From contig NZ_JAIOJZ010000011.1 of NCBI RefSeq assembly GCF_020404845.1, forward strand, positions 1-64,000: DNA of 64,000 bases, read 5' to 3'. The notes under the pieces were generated by a model. The model was not told the origin of the DNA and did not search any database. It was given only the letters and a program-made list of their open reading frames with translations. Shown here in pieces: positions 8,001 through 15,726 of this stretch. The stretch is from Streptomyces hyderabadensis. Lineage in GTDB: Bacteria; Actinomycetota; Actinomycetes; Streptomycetales; Streptomycetaceae. A program made the translations under genes and the position numbers. Within the stretch, counting starts at the first letter, position 1. Each line of letters opens with the position of its first letter.

Positions 8001-9530
8001 ATGCGCACGTACGACAATCCGGTGCTCAGTGGGTTCCATCCCGATCCGAGCGTGTGCCGGGTCGGTGACGACTATTACCTGGTCTGCTCCAGCTTCGAGT
8101 ACTTCCCCGGTCTGCCGCTCTTCCACAGCAAGGACCTGGTGCACTGGGAGCAGATCGGCAACGTGCTCGACCGGCCCGGGCAACTGCCGCTGCCCCTGCC
8201 CGGCTCCAAAGCGTCCGGAGGCCTCTACGCCCCGACCATCCGTCACCACGACGGCCGCTACTGGGTCATCAACACCAACATCGACGGTGGCGGCAACTTC
8301 ATCGTCTCGGCCGAGCGGCCCGACGGGCCCTGGAGCGACCCCGTGTGGATCGACCTGACCGGCATCGACCCCGACCTGGCATGGGAGGAAAACGGCACCT
8401 GCTGGTGCGCCTTCTCCGGCCCCGAAGGGGGCATCAACATGGCCAGGATCGACCCGGTCAAAGGCGAGGTGCTGGAGAAGCCCTTCGCCACCTGGTCGGG
8501 CAGCGGCCTCAAGTTCCCCGAGGCACCGCACCTCTACCGCATCGGCGACTGGTGGTACCTGCTGATCGCGGAAGGCGGCACGGAACGCGGTCACAGCGTG
8601 TCCGTGGCCCGCAGCCGCTCCCCGCGCGGCCCCTGGGAAGGCGCGCCCGCCAACCCGCTGCTGTCCCACAGCGGGACCGCCCGCGCCATCCAGAACACGG
8701 GCCACGCCGACCTGGTGGAGGCTCCCGACGGCAGCTGGTGGATGGTGCTGCTCGGTGTCCGCCCCCGCGGCTTCACGCCCGACGTGCACGTCCTCGGCCG
8801 CGAGACGTTCCTGACCCCGGTGGAATGGGACGCGGACGGATGGCCGGTCGTCGCACCCGTTCCGGTGAGCCATCCGGCCCCGGGTGGTGCCTGGCACCCC
8901 CTGCCGGCCCCGCCCGCCCGCGACGACTTCGACGGGCCCGCCCTCGCACCGCACTGGATCTCACCCTTCGCCCGCCAGGAAGGCTCCTGGTCGCTCACCG
9001 AGCGGCCTGGCTGGCTGCTGATCGGCGCCACCGGCCCAGCCCTCGACCGCCCCGGGTACACCTTCGTCGGGCGGCGCCAGCAGCACCACGACTGCCGCGT
9101 CACCGCCCTGATCGACCCGGGTACCGGACGCGGTGGTCTCTGCGTACGCCTGGACGAGGCCCACCACTACGAGGTGGAGGCCGGGGACGGAGAAGTCCGC
9201 GTCGTCGCACGGATCGGACCGCTGCGCCAGACCGTCGCCCGCCGGGCGGCCCCGGCCGGGCCGCTGCGCCTGACCGTGGCGATCCGGACGTCCGGCCTCG
9301 TGCCCGCGTCGCCCGAACTCACCGACGGCGGGACCACGGGGCCCGACACCATCGCCTTCGGGCTCGGCGATCCGGACGCCCCCGACGCCCGCCCGCTCGC
9401 CGAACTGGACGGGCGCTACCTGTCCACCGAGGTCGCCTGCGGCTTCACCGGCCGTGTGATCGGCATGTACGCCACCGAGGGCACGGTCGCCTTCGACTGG
9501 TTCGAGTACGCCCCGGCACCGTCCGTGTGA
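8001..9530 (+). CDS. GH43 beta-xylosidase (cytosolic)
   Basis: Enzyme of 509 residues that should release xylose (possibly also arabinose) from short xylo-oligosaccharides. The N-terminal five-bladed propeller shows the three GH43 acids: Asp15 in FHPDPS, Asp123 in GIDPDL and Glu174 in FPEAPH. A C-terminal beta-sandwich from about residue 305 (DDFDGPALAPHW onward) is the arrangement of XynB-type beta-xylosidases. There is no signal peptide, so it acts on imported oligosaccharides. The start is ATG 8001 with GAAGGGAAG in front. It is divergent from the secreted xylanase gene. Confidence 0.93.
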   Translation: MRTYDNPVLSGFHPDPSVCRVGDDYYLVCSSFEYFPGLPLFHSKDLVHWEQIGNVLDRPGQLPLPLPGSKASGGLYAPTIRHHDGRYWVINTNIDGGGNFIVSAERPDGPWSDPVWIDLTGIDPDLAWEENGTCWCAFSGPEGGINMARIDPVKGEVLEKPFATWSGSGLKFPEAPHLYRIGDWWYLLIAEGGTERGHSVSVARSRSPRGPWEGAPANPLLSHSGTARAIQNTGHADLVEAPDGSWWMVLLGVRPRGFTPDVHVLGRETFLTPVEWDADGWPVVAPVPVSHPAPGGAWHPLPAPPARDDFDGPALAPHWISPFARQEGSWSLTERPGWLLIGATGPALDRPGYTFVGRRQQHHDCRVTALIDPGTGRGGLCVRLDEAHHYEVEAGDGEVRVVARIGPLRQTVARRAAPAGPLRLTVAIRTSGLVPASPELTDGGTTGPDTIAFGLGDPDAPDARPLAELDGRYLSTEVACGFTGRVIGMYATEGTVAFDWFEYAPAPSV

Positions 9531-9594
9531 CGCCCGTGAACGGCCGTCAGTCGGTTCCCACTTCGACGGGACCCTCCCCCTGCCCACCGACCAC

Positions 9595-9617
9595 GCCGGC
9601 CGTCGTCCTCGGCCGGC
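9595..9617. terminator. Hairpin between GH43 gene and LuxR-type gene
   Basis: Perfect 8-bp stem GCCGGCCG/CGGCCGGC with a 7-nt loop, between convergent stops at 9530 and 9664. Confidence 0.6.
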
Positions 9618-9663
9618 ACACGGACATCCTCGCCTGGAACCGCCGCCGACGGCCTGACACCGG

Positions 9664-10455
9664 TCAGCGACACCGCTGGTGACACGGCAGGTCCGTGATT
9701 CCCCAGGCGGCGGCTCGGGCGGCGGCGGCCGCTCGGTTGGGGAGGCCGAGCTTGGCGAGGATGTGCTCGACATGGGTCCCCACGGTGCGCGGCGTGATGT
9801 ACAGCCGCTCGGCGATCTCCCGGTTGGTGCGACCGGCGGTCAGTTCGGCCAGCACCTGGAGCTCGCGTGGCGACAGGCCGCCGGGCCGTCGTGCATCGGC
9901 GGCGCCGTCGGCCGCGGCGAGGGACTCGGGCGACGGGCCCGCGTGGGGGTCGACGGCCGCGGCGAGGGCCTCGGTGAGCAGGGTGACCACGGCGCGCGCC
10001 GGGTCGGGCGCGCGCCGCGGCCGGCGAGTGCTGACGTTCAGCATGCCGACGTACCGGCCGTCGGCGGCGAACAGGCACTGGGCCACGCCGTCCTCGATGC
10101 CGAGGGGACACAGCACATTCTGGAAGCCCGGGGACACCGCCAGGAGCTGCCGGGGGACGTCGGTGAGCCAGAGGCCGCCTCGGGCCGGGTCTCGGAGCAC
10201 GGAGAACACCGGGTCGTGGTGAAGGCAGGTCTCGATGTAGGCCGTGGCGTCGCCCGGATAGCTCCCGGCCAGGGTGGTGTGGCGCCGCAGCTTCGGATCC
10301 CACCGGGCCAGAGAGGCGTGGTCGTACTCCATCACCTCCGACAGCGCCGCCAGGACCGCACCGGCGCCCGTCGTGCCGCTCATGGCACCCCTGGCAGCCT
10401 CACGGACGTGGACGGCCGCTTCCAGGATGCCCGCCGTACTCCGCTCCGCCGCCAT
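9664..10455 (-). CDS. LuxR-type transcriptional regulator with GAF-like sensor
   Basis: One-component regulator of 263 residues. The first ~170 residues look like a GAF-type small-molecule domain (EYDHASLARWDPKLRR...CLFAADGRYVGMLNVS). A C-terminal LuxR helix-turn-helix follows: LSPRELQVLAELTAGRTNREIAERLYITPRTVGTHVEHILAKLGLPNRAAAAARA. There is no phospho-acceptor domain. The start is uncertain: GGAGG lies directly against the ATG at 10455, and an ATG at 10383 also has AGGGG nearby. It lies 31 bp downstream of the amidohydrolase gene on the same strand and may share its transcript. Confidence 0.88.
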   Translation of the reverse strand: MAAERSTAGILEAAVHVREAARGAMSGTTGAGAVLAALSEVMEYDHASLARWDPKLRRHTTLAGSYPGDATAYIETCLHHDPVFSVLRDPARGGLWLTDVPRQLLAVSPGFQNVLCPLGIEDGVAQCLFAADGRYVGMLNVSTRRPRRAPDPARAVVTLLTEALAAAVDPHAGPSPESLAAADGAADARRPGGLSPRELQVLAELTAGRTNREIAERLYITPRTVGTHVEHILAKLGLPNRAAAAARAAAWGITDLPCHQRCR

Positions 10456-10486
10456 CCTCCAAGGATGATCATGTGCCGGCAGTGCG

Positions 10487-12190
10487 TCAACCGCGGAGGG
10501 TGTCGTGGACGACCTGTCCGTCCACGACGGTCAGGACGACGGGCATCGAAGGGATGTCGTGGGGGTCGGCGGTGAGCAGGTCCCCGTCGAGCACGCAGAG
10601 GTCGGCGACCTTGCCCGGCTCCAGGGAGCCTTTCCAGTCGTCGGCGAAGTCCTGCCACGCCGCGTCGATCGTGTACGTACGGATCGCCTCGGCCAGGCCG
10701 ATGCGCTGCTCGGGACCGCTGATGCGGCCGGCGGCCTTCGACTCGCGCAGCACCATGGTGGCGACGCCCTGGCGCCAGTCCGGGTGGGTGACGGGGGCGT
10801 CGGACCCGCTCGCCACGCGCACGCCGGCATCGATGGCATCGCGGTAGGGCCAGGCGTACGCCGCCCGGCCGGGGCCGACGAACGCCTCCTCCATGTCGGC
10901 GACGGTCCACTTGATGGTGGGGTTCATGTTGACGCCGAAGCCGTGCTCGGCCAGCACCTTCATGCTGTGCGCGGTGAGGAAGTCGCCGTGGATGACGTAG
11001 TGGCGGGCATCGGGTCGCGGCTGCTCGGCCATGGCAGCGGCGAAGGCGTCAGCGACGGTGTCGATGGCCCTGTCCCCGGTGACGTGCACTCCCATCTGGT
11101 GCCCGGCGGCGTGGGCGTGCCGGATCATGGCCTCGATCTCGGCGACCCGCTCGGCGTCGGTCTCGCCGCCGACGCACAGGGAGCCGCAGCCGCCACCGAC
11201 GTACGGCTCGTGCATCCACGCCGTCCTGTTGGGGACGATGCCGTCGGCGAAGATCTTGACGCCGTGGATCGCGAGGCGGCGCGGATCTGCGTCACCGGAG
11301 TCGGAGTGGGCGGTGAGTGCGCGGGCGAACTCCTCGGCGGTACTGGCCATTCCGGTGGGCAGGAGCAGCACGCCGACGCGGGCCGTCAGTTCGCCGTCGG
11401 CCAGCAGCCGGCGGTAGACGTCGAGGGTCTCCGCGCCGAGCGCGCCCCGCATGATGCCGTCGCCGCCGGGTCCGAGCCCGGGCTCGGTGTAGCTGGTCAC
11501 ACCGAGCCGGGCGAGCGTGGCGAGGGTCGACCTGATCGCGTCGGTCCGCTCCTGCCAGCTGAGCGCGGGCAGCGCGTTCTGGACGAGGGCCTGGGCTCCC
11601 TCGTGGAGCAGCCCGGTCGGCTCCCCGGCTTCGTCCACGACGACGGCCCCGCCGGGCGGCGCGACGGTGTGACGGTCGATGCCCATGAGCTCCAGTGCCT
11701 TGGAGTTGACCCAGGTGGCGTGCCCGGAGAAGGAGTACAGGGCGACGGGGTGGTGCGGGCTCACGGCGTCGAGGTCACGCCGGGAGGGCTGCCGCGACGG
11801 ATCGAGGGCGCACTCGTCGAGGTAACCGGTGTCCCAGCCGTGCCCGGTGATCCACCGCCCGTCCGGAACCCGCGCGGCGGCCTCTCGTACCGCTTCGGCC
11901 ACGTCGGCGAGGGAGGACACGGCGGGATGGCCGAGGTCGAGGGAGAGCGGCGGTGTCGCCATGCCGAAGGCGCATCCGTGCAGATGGGAGTCGTTGATGC
12001 CGGGGAGCAGCGTCGCCCCGCGCAGGTCGACCACGCGGGTGCCTGGTCCGACGAGCGGTGCGACGTCGTCCCTGTCGCCGACCGCACTGATGAGTCCTCC
12101 GGTCACCGACAGGGCCGAGGCGACGGAGAACTCCGCGTCGACCGTGACCACCCGTCCGCCGAGGAACACCAGATCCGCATACGCGTCCAC
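10487..12190 (-). CDS. Amidohydrolase family 3 protein (YtcJ-like)
   Basis: Metal-dependent hydrolase of 567 residues. It carries the N-terminal metal-binding HxH (DSHLHG), HVTGDRAID and VIHGDF segments in the barrel, a final Asp in ASGSDAPV, and a C-terminal SLEPGKVADLCVLDGD strand that closes the composite beta-sandwich. Relatives hydrolyse exocyclic amide bonds (N-substituted formamide deformylase, YtcJ types), but the substrate here is unknown. The start is GTG 12190 with AAAGGA seven bases upstream. The LuxR-type gene directly downstream may control or report on its substrate. Confidence 0.9.
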   Translation of the reverse strand: MDAYADLVFLGGRVVTVDAEFSVASALSVTGGLISAVGDRDDVAPLVGPGTRVVDLRGATLLPGINDSHLHGCAFGMATPPLSLDLGHPAVSSLADVAEAVREAAARVPDGRWITGHGWDTGYLDECALDPSRQPSRRDLDAVSPHHPVALYSFSGHATWVNSKALELMGIDRHTVAPPGGAVVVDEAGEPTGLLHEGAQALVQNALPALSWQERTDAIRSTLATLARLGVTSYTEPGLGPGGDGIMRGALGAETLDVYRRLLADGELTARVGVLLLPTGMASTAEEFARALTAHSDSGDADPRRLAIHGVKIFADGIVPNRTAWMHEPYVGGGCGSLCVGGETDAERVAEIEAMIRHAHAAGHQMGVHVTGDRAIDTVADAFAAAMAEQPRPDARHYVIHGDFLTAHSMKVLAEHGFGVNMNPTIKWTVADMEEAFVGPGRAAYAWPYRDAIDAGVRVASGSDAPVTHPDWRQGVATMVLRESKAAGRISGPEQRIGLAEAIRTYTIDAAWQDFADDWKGSLEPGKVADLCVLDGDLLTADPHDIPSMPVVLTVVDGQVVHDTLRG

Positions 12191-12344
12191 AGAAGGTCCT
12201 TTCCGTCATCGGGCGCACGGCGGCACCCGCGAAACGATCTTCCGAGGACTATGGCCACTCCCCCGTCCCCCGCACATCGGTCATCCCACCGATGCGCGCA
12301 CTCACGACGGCGGGCGGACACCCCGCGGCGGGTTCCGGCCGGGT

Positions 12345-13649
12345 TCAGGCCCCCTTCTGCCACAGGGGCCGGGTGCCGAGTCCGACCGTGTCCAGGGCGA
12401 GTTCGGCGTACATCGCGTTGGCCCAGGAGAACCAGGGGCGGGTGAACCGGCGCGGGTCGTCCTTGTGGAACGACTCGTGCATCTGCCCCGTGCCGGCGTC
12501 GGTCGAAAGGAGGGTCGTGAGGGCCCTCATCCGCTCGCCGGTGTCGTTGCTGGTCAGCCCCTGCACGGCGATGGCGATCGGCCAGATGTGCCCCTCGGAT
12601 GTGTGCGGGCTGCCGATGCCTTCGGCCGCCGTCCCCCGGTTCCAGGTGGGGTTCCGCGGGGAGAGGACGAACCTTCGTGTGGCGAGGTACACCGGGTCCG
12701 TGGTGGGGATGTTCGCGACGAGCGGCAGGGAGAGCAGTCCGGGCATGTTCGCGTCGTCCATCAGTGCCGCGTTGCCGTTGCCGTCCACCTCGTAGGCGTA
12801 GATCGGGCCGAGGTCGGGGTGGCGCACGGTGCCGTGCCGTCCGGTGGCCGCTCGCAGCTCTGCCGCCAGGCGGGCGGCGTCCTCGGCGAGTTCGGCGTCC
12901 TGGGCGTGGCGGGCCAGTTCGGCGGTGCCGTCGAGAGCGGCGGCGGCGCAGAGGTTCGCCGGGATGTTGTAGCCGAAGGCGCACGCGTCGTCGCTGGGCC
13001 GGAACCCGCTCCAGGTCATCCCGGTCCGGGCGACGGGCGTTCCTCGTCCCGCGTTCGGCAGCGTGTCGCTCGGTGGGCCGTTCTCACGGCGGAAGCGGTA
13101 GGCGGAGAGACGCTCGTGGTCCTGCTCCGTGCGCCACACCGAGATGACGGTGCGCGCGGTGGTGAGCATCCCGGGTACGTGGTCGGTCCGCCCGGTCACC
13201 GCCCAGAACCGGTGGGCCAGCAGCAGGGGGAAGGCGAGGGAGTCGACTTCGTACTTCTCCTCCCACACCCACGGGTCCCCGCACAGGTCCTCGGGGTCGT
13301 GGGCCCGGCCGGAGGGTTCGGCGTTGAACGCGTTGGCGTAGGGATCGTGTGCGATCTGCCGGAACTGGCGGCGCAGCACGGCGAGCAGAAGGTCCTGCAG
13401 GGCGGCGTCGTCCTTCAGGAGTGCCAGGTAGGGCATCATCTGCGTGGAGGAGTCACGCAGCCACATGGCGGGGATGTCACCGGTCACGACGAAGGCGGTG
13501 CCGTCGGGCATCGGCCGGATGGTGCGGGCCAGGGTGTCGTTCAGGCAGCGCGTCAACGTCTGACCGAAGCGCGGATCACCGAGGTCGTCCAGCCGGTGAA
13601 CGGCCTCTTGGACGATCGGGTGGCCCGTGACGCTGGTGGGAAAGCTCAT
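12345..13649 (-). CDS. GH125 exo-alpha-1,6-mannosidase
   Basis: Metal-independent exo-mannosidase of 434 residues, formerly DUF1237. The diagnostic segment GDIPAMWLRDSSTQMMPYL begins at residue 57, and WSGFRPSDDACAFGYNIPANL holds the probable general acid Asp. Near the C-terminus MHESFHKDDPRRFTRPWFSWAN holds the probable base Glu, by analogy with the Clostridium GH125 enzyme. No signal peptide is present, so it trims imported alpha-1,6-mannosyl chains. The start is ATG 13649 with AAAGG upstream. It lies 54 bp downstream of the LacI gene in the left arm of the mannan locus. Confidence 0.95.
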   Translation of the reverse strand: MSFPTSVTGHPIVQEAVHRLDDLGDPRFGQTLTRCLNDTLARTIRPMPDGTAFVVTGDIPAMWLRDSSTQMMPYLALLKDDAALQDLLLAVLRRQFRQIAHDPYANAFNAEPSGRAHDPEDLCGDPWVWEEKYEVDSLAFPLLLAHRFWAVTGRTDHVPGMLTTARTVISVWRTEQDHERLSAYRFRRENGPPSDTLPNAGRGTPVARTGMTWSGFRPSDDACAFGYNIPANLCAAAALDGTAELARHAQDAELAEDAARLAAELRAATGRHGTVRHPDLGPIYAYEVDGNGNAALMDDANMPGLLSLPLVANIPTTDPVYLATRRFVLSPRNPTWNRGTAAEGIGSPHTSEGHIWPIAIAVQGLTSNDTGERMRALTTLLSTDAGTGQMHESFHKDDPRRFTRPWFSWANAMYAELALDTVGLGTRPLWQKGA

Positions 13650-13703
13650 GGGTCGGCCTTTCGGCGGTCGGCGAGCGGCCGTCGGAGAGATCTTGACGGT
13701 GGG

Positions 13704-14747
13704 TCAGGCGCCGGTGGGCGGGTGACCCGGTCCGTCCGCGGAGGGTGCGCCGTGGCGGACGACCCGCGTGGGGACGGTGACACGGCGGGAGGCCCGCGGC
13801 GCCGCGTCACCGTCCTGTTCCAGTCGGTCGATCAGCAGCCGCGCGGCCTGGCGGCCGATCTCGTCGGCGTCGTAGGAGACGAGGGTCAGCGGCAGGCCGA
13901 GGACGTCGGACAGGTCGAAGTCGTCGAAACCGGCGACGGGCAGGGTGGTTCCGGATTTGTACAGGGCCCGGATCGCTCCCTGGCTGATGCGGTTGTTGGT
14001 GCAGAACAGCGCGGTGGGGGGTTCGTCCAGCCCGAGCAGGTCGAAGGTGGCGCGCTCCGCCGTAGCGGCGTCCACCAGACCTTGGCGGATGAGGGCGTTG
14101 TCCGGTTCGACGCCGACTTCTTCGTGTGCCGCCCAGAATCCCCGCAGCCGTTCGGCACCGGTGTACAGCGCCGGCGGGTTGCCGAGGAAGGCGATGCGGG
14201 TCTGTCCCTCGGCGAGGAGGCATGCGGTGGCCTCGCGTGCGCCGTGGAAGTCCTCGACCAGGACGCAGTCGGTGTCGAGTCCGGCGGGCGGGCGGGCGGC
14301 GAGGACGACGGGGACGTGCCGCATGGCTCGGGCCAGATGCTGCTGCCGGCTGCCGGCCGGGACGACGATCAGCCCTTCGACCTGGTGGTCCACGAGCCCG
14401 TCGATCAGTCCGGGTTCCCGGTCGGCCCGTTCGCCGGAGTTGCCGAGCAGGACGCGCAGGCCGTAGTCGGTCGCCACTTCCTGGACGCCGAGGGCGAGGC
14501 GTGAGTAGAACGGGTTGGCGAGGTTGGTGACGACGAGGCCGATCATCCCGCTGCCCCCGAGGCGGAGACTGCGTGCCGTCTGGTTGCGGCGGTACCCCAG
14601 CCGGTCGACCGCCGCGAAGACGCGCTCGCGGGTCGCTTCCGACACGCCGGGGTCGTCCTTGAGCACACGCGAGACGGTCATGGCGCTGACCTGCGCCAGC
14701 TTGCCGACGTCGTGCATGGTCGGCCCGCTGCCCCGGCGAGCGGTCAT
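13704..14747 (-). CDS. LacI-family repressor of the alpha-mannan locus
   Basis: Regulator of 347 residues. The N-terminal LacI helix-turn-helix TMHDVGKLAQVSAMTVSRVL is followed by a hinge and a periplasmic-binding-like sensor domain (SGMIGLVVTNLANPFYSRL onward). The start is ATG 14747 with GGCAGGAG; an in-frame upstream start would add ten Arg/Gly-rich residues. It sits inside the catabolic operon, 43 bp after the ROK kinase. CG-centred GTTAAC-type half-palindromes in the divergent promoter at 17442-17732 are its most likely targets. The inducer is probably mannose, mannobiose or a phosphate of them (inference). Confidence 0.93.
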   Translation of the reverse strand: MTARRGSGPTMHDVGKLAQVSAMTVSRVLKDDPGVSEATRERVFAAVDRLGYRRNQTARSLRLGGSGMIGLVVTNLANPFYSRLALGVQEVATDYGLRVLLGNSGERADREPGLIDGLVDHQVEGLIVVPAGSRQQHLARAMRHVPVVLAARPPAGLDTDCVLVEDFHGAREATACLLAEGQTRIAFLGNPPALYTGAERLRGFWAAHEEVGVEPDNALIRQGLVDAATAERATFDLLGLDEPPTALFCTNNRISQGAIRALYKSGTTLPVAGFDDFDLSDVLGLPLTLVSYDADEIGRQAARLLIDRLEQDGDAAPRASRRVTVPTRVVRHGAPSADGPGHPPTGA

Positions 14748-14790
14748 GCTCCTGCCCCTTCCTCTGCCTTCCTGCACCGGTCCCCCGTCC

Positions 14791-15726
14791 TCATGACGCG
14801 TCCGGCGCGCCCTGTGCCCAGTGGGCGGCCCCGAGCAGGGGAGCCTCCTCGGGCTGCCGGGCCGCCAGAACGGGTACGTCCGGTCCGTCGGCCGGTGCCA
14901 GCCCGGTGGTGAGCGCTGGGTGGATCAGGTCCCACGACCGGGCCATGGAGCCACCGATGACCACCGCGGTGGCCGCGAAGCGGTCGATCCATGGCGCCAG
15001 GGCCTGGCCGAGTGCGTCGAAAGCGTAGCGGAAGGTCTCCCGTGCGGCGGCGTCGCCCTTCCTGGCGCGCGCGGCGATGTCACGGACGTCGGGGAGGTGC
15101 TGGTCTTCCGTCGCGGTGGTGAGACGTGCGTAGTGAGTGCGGATGCCGCGACGCGAGACCGTGTCCTCCAGTGGTCGGCCGTGCACGGTCAGGCGGTAGG
15201 CGTGTCCGCCGGGCGGGACGAGGGGACCCGAGTGGACGGGACGGCCGCCGGACAGGAACGAGGACCCCACGCCCGTGCCCAGGGTCAGGCAGACGACGCG
15301 GTCGTGACCCGCGGCGGCGCCGGAGCCGTACTCGCCGACGGCGAACGCGTCGGCGTCGTTGAGGAAGCACAGTCGTTCGCACCGGTCGGCCAGGCGTTCG
15401 CGCAGGCCCGCCCCGACGTCGACGCCATTCAAGGATTCGAACTTGCCGACGTCGGCGAAACGGCCGACGCCGGTGGCGTAGTCGAAGGGGCCCGGCATCG
15501 CAACGCCCCAGCGCGGGCGGTGCCCGGCCGGCAGCGCCAGGGCTGCCCTGGCGATGGCGTCGAGGACGTCGTCCGCTGCCGCGTGCGACCTCAGCGGCCT
15601 GCGGATCACCGCGGAGGGAGCCGGTCGGCTCGCGGTGGGGTCGACGAGGGCCGCGGTGACGTGCGTGCCGCCGATGTCGAGCACCGGCACCGGCGCCGGG
15701 GCCTGCGTCGTGAGTGCCGTGTTCAC
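14791..15726 (-). CDS. ROK-family sugar kinase, probable mannokinase
   Basis: Cytosolic kinase of 311 residues. The N-terminal phosphate loop VLDIGGTHVTAALVD, the catalytic-region segment CFLNDADAFAVGEY and the TLGTGVGSSFL adenosine segment fit the ROK/hexokinase fold. Many ROK kinases carry a zinc site CxCGxxGC after a GHxxx segment. Here that stretch reads GPLVPPGGHAYRLTVHGRPL, with no Cys, so zinc is not bound in the standard way. The GTG start overlaps the isomerase stop (GTGA). Next to a phosphomannose isomerase and alpha-mannosidases, mannose is the expected substrate. Confidence 0.9.
   Translation of the reverse strand: MNTALTTQAPAPVPVLDIGGTHVTAALVDPTASRPAPSAVIRRPLRSHAAADDVLDAIARAALALPAGHRPRWGVAMPGPFDYATGVGRFADVGKFESLNGVDVGAGLRERLADRCERLCFLNDADAFAVGEYGSGAAAGHDRVVCLTLGTGVGSSFLSGGRPVHSGPLVPPGGHAYRLTVHGRPLEDTVSRRGIRTHYARLTTATEDQHLPDVRDIAARARKGDAAARETFRYAFDALGQALAPWIDRFAATAVVIGGSMARSWDLIHPALTTGLAPADGPDVPVLAARQPEEAPLLGAAHWAQGAPDAS

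Noticed and set aside
11829..14504. Open frame of about 890 codons on the plus strand across GH125 and LacI
   Set aside because: It is antisense to two certain genes, low in complexity, and has no recognisable motif.
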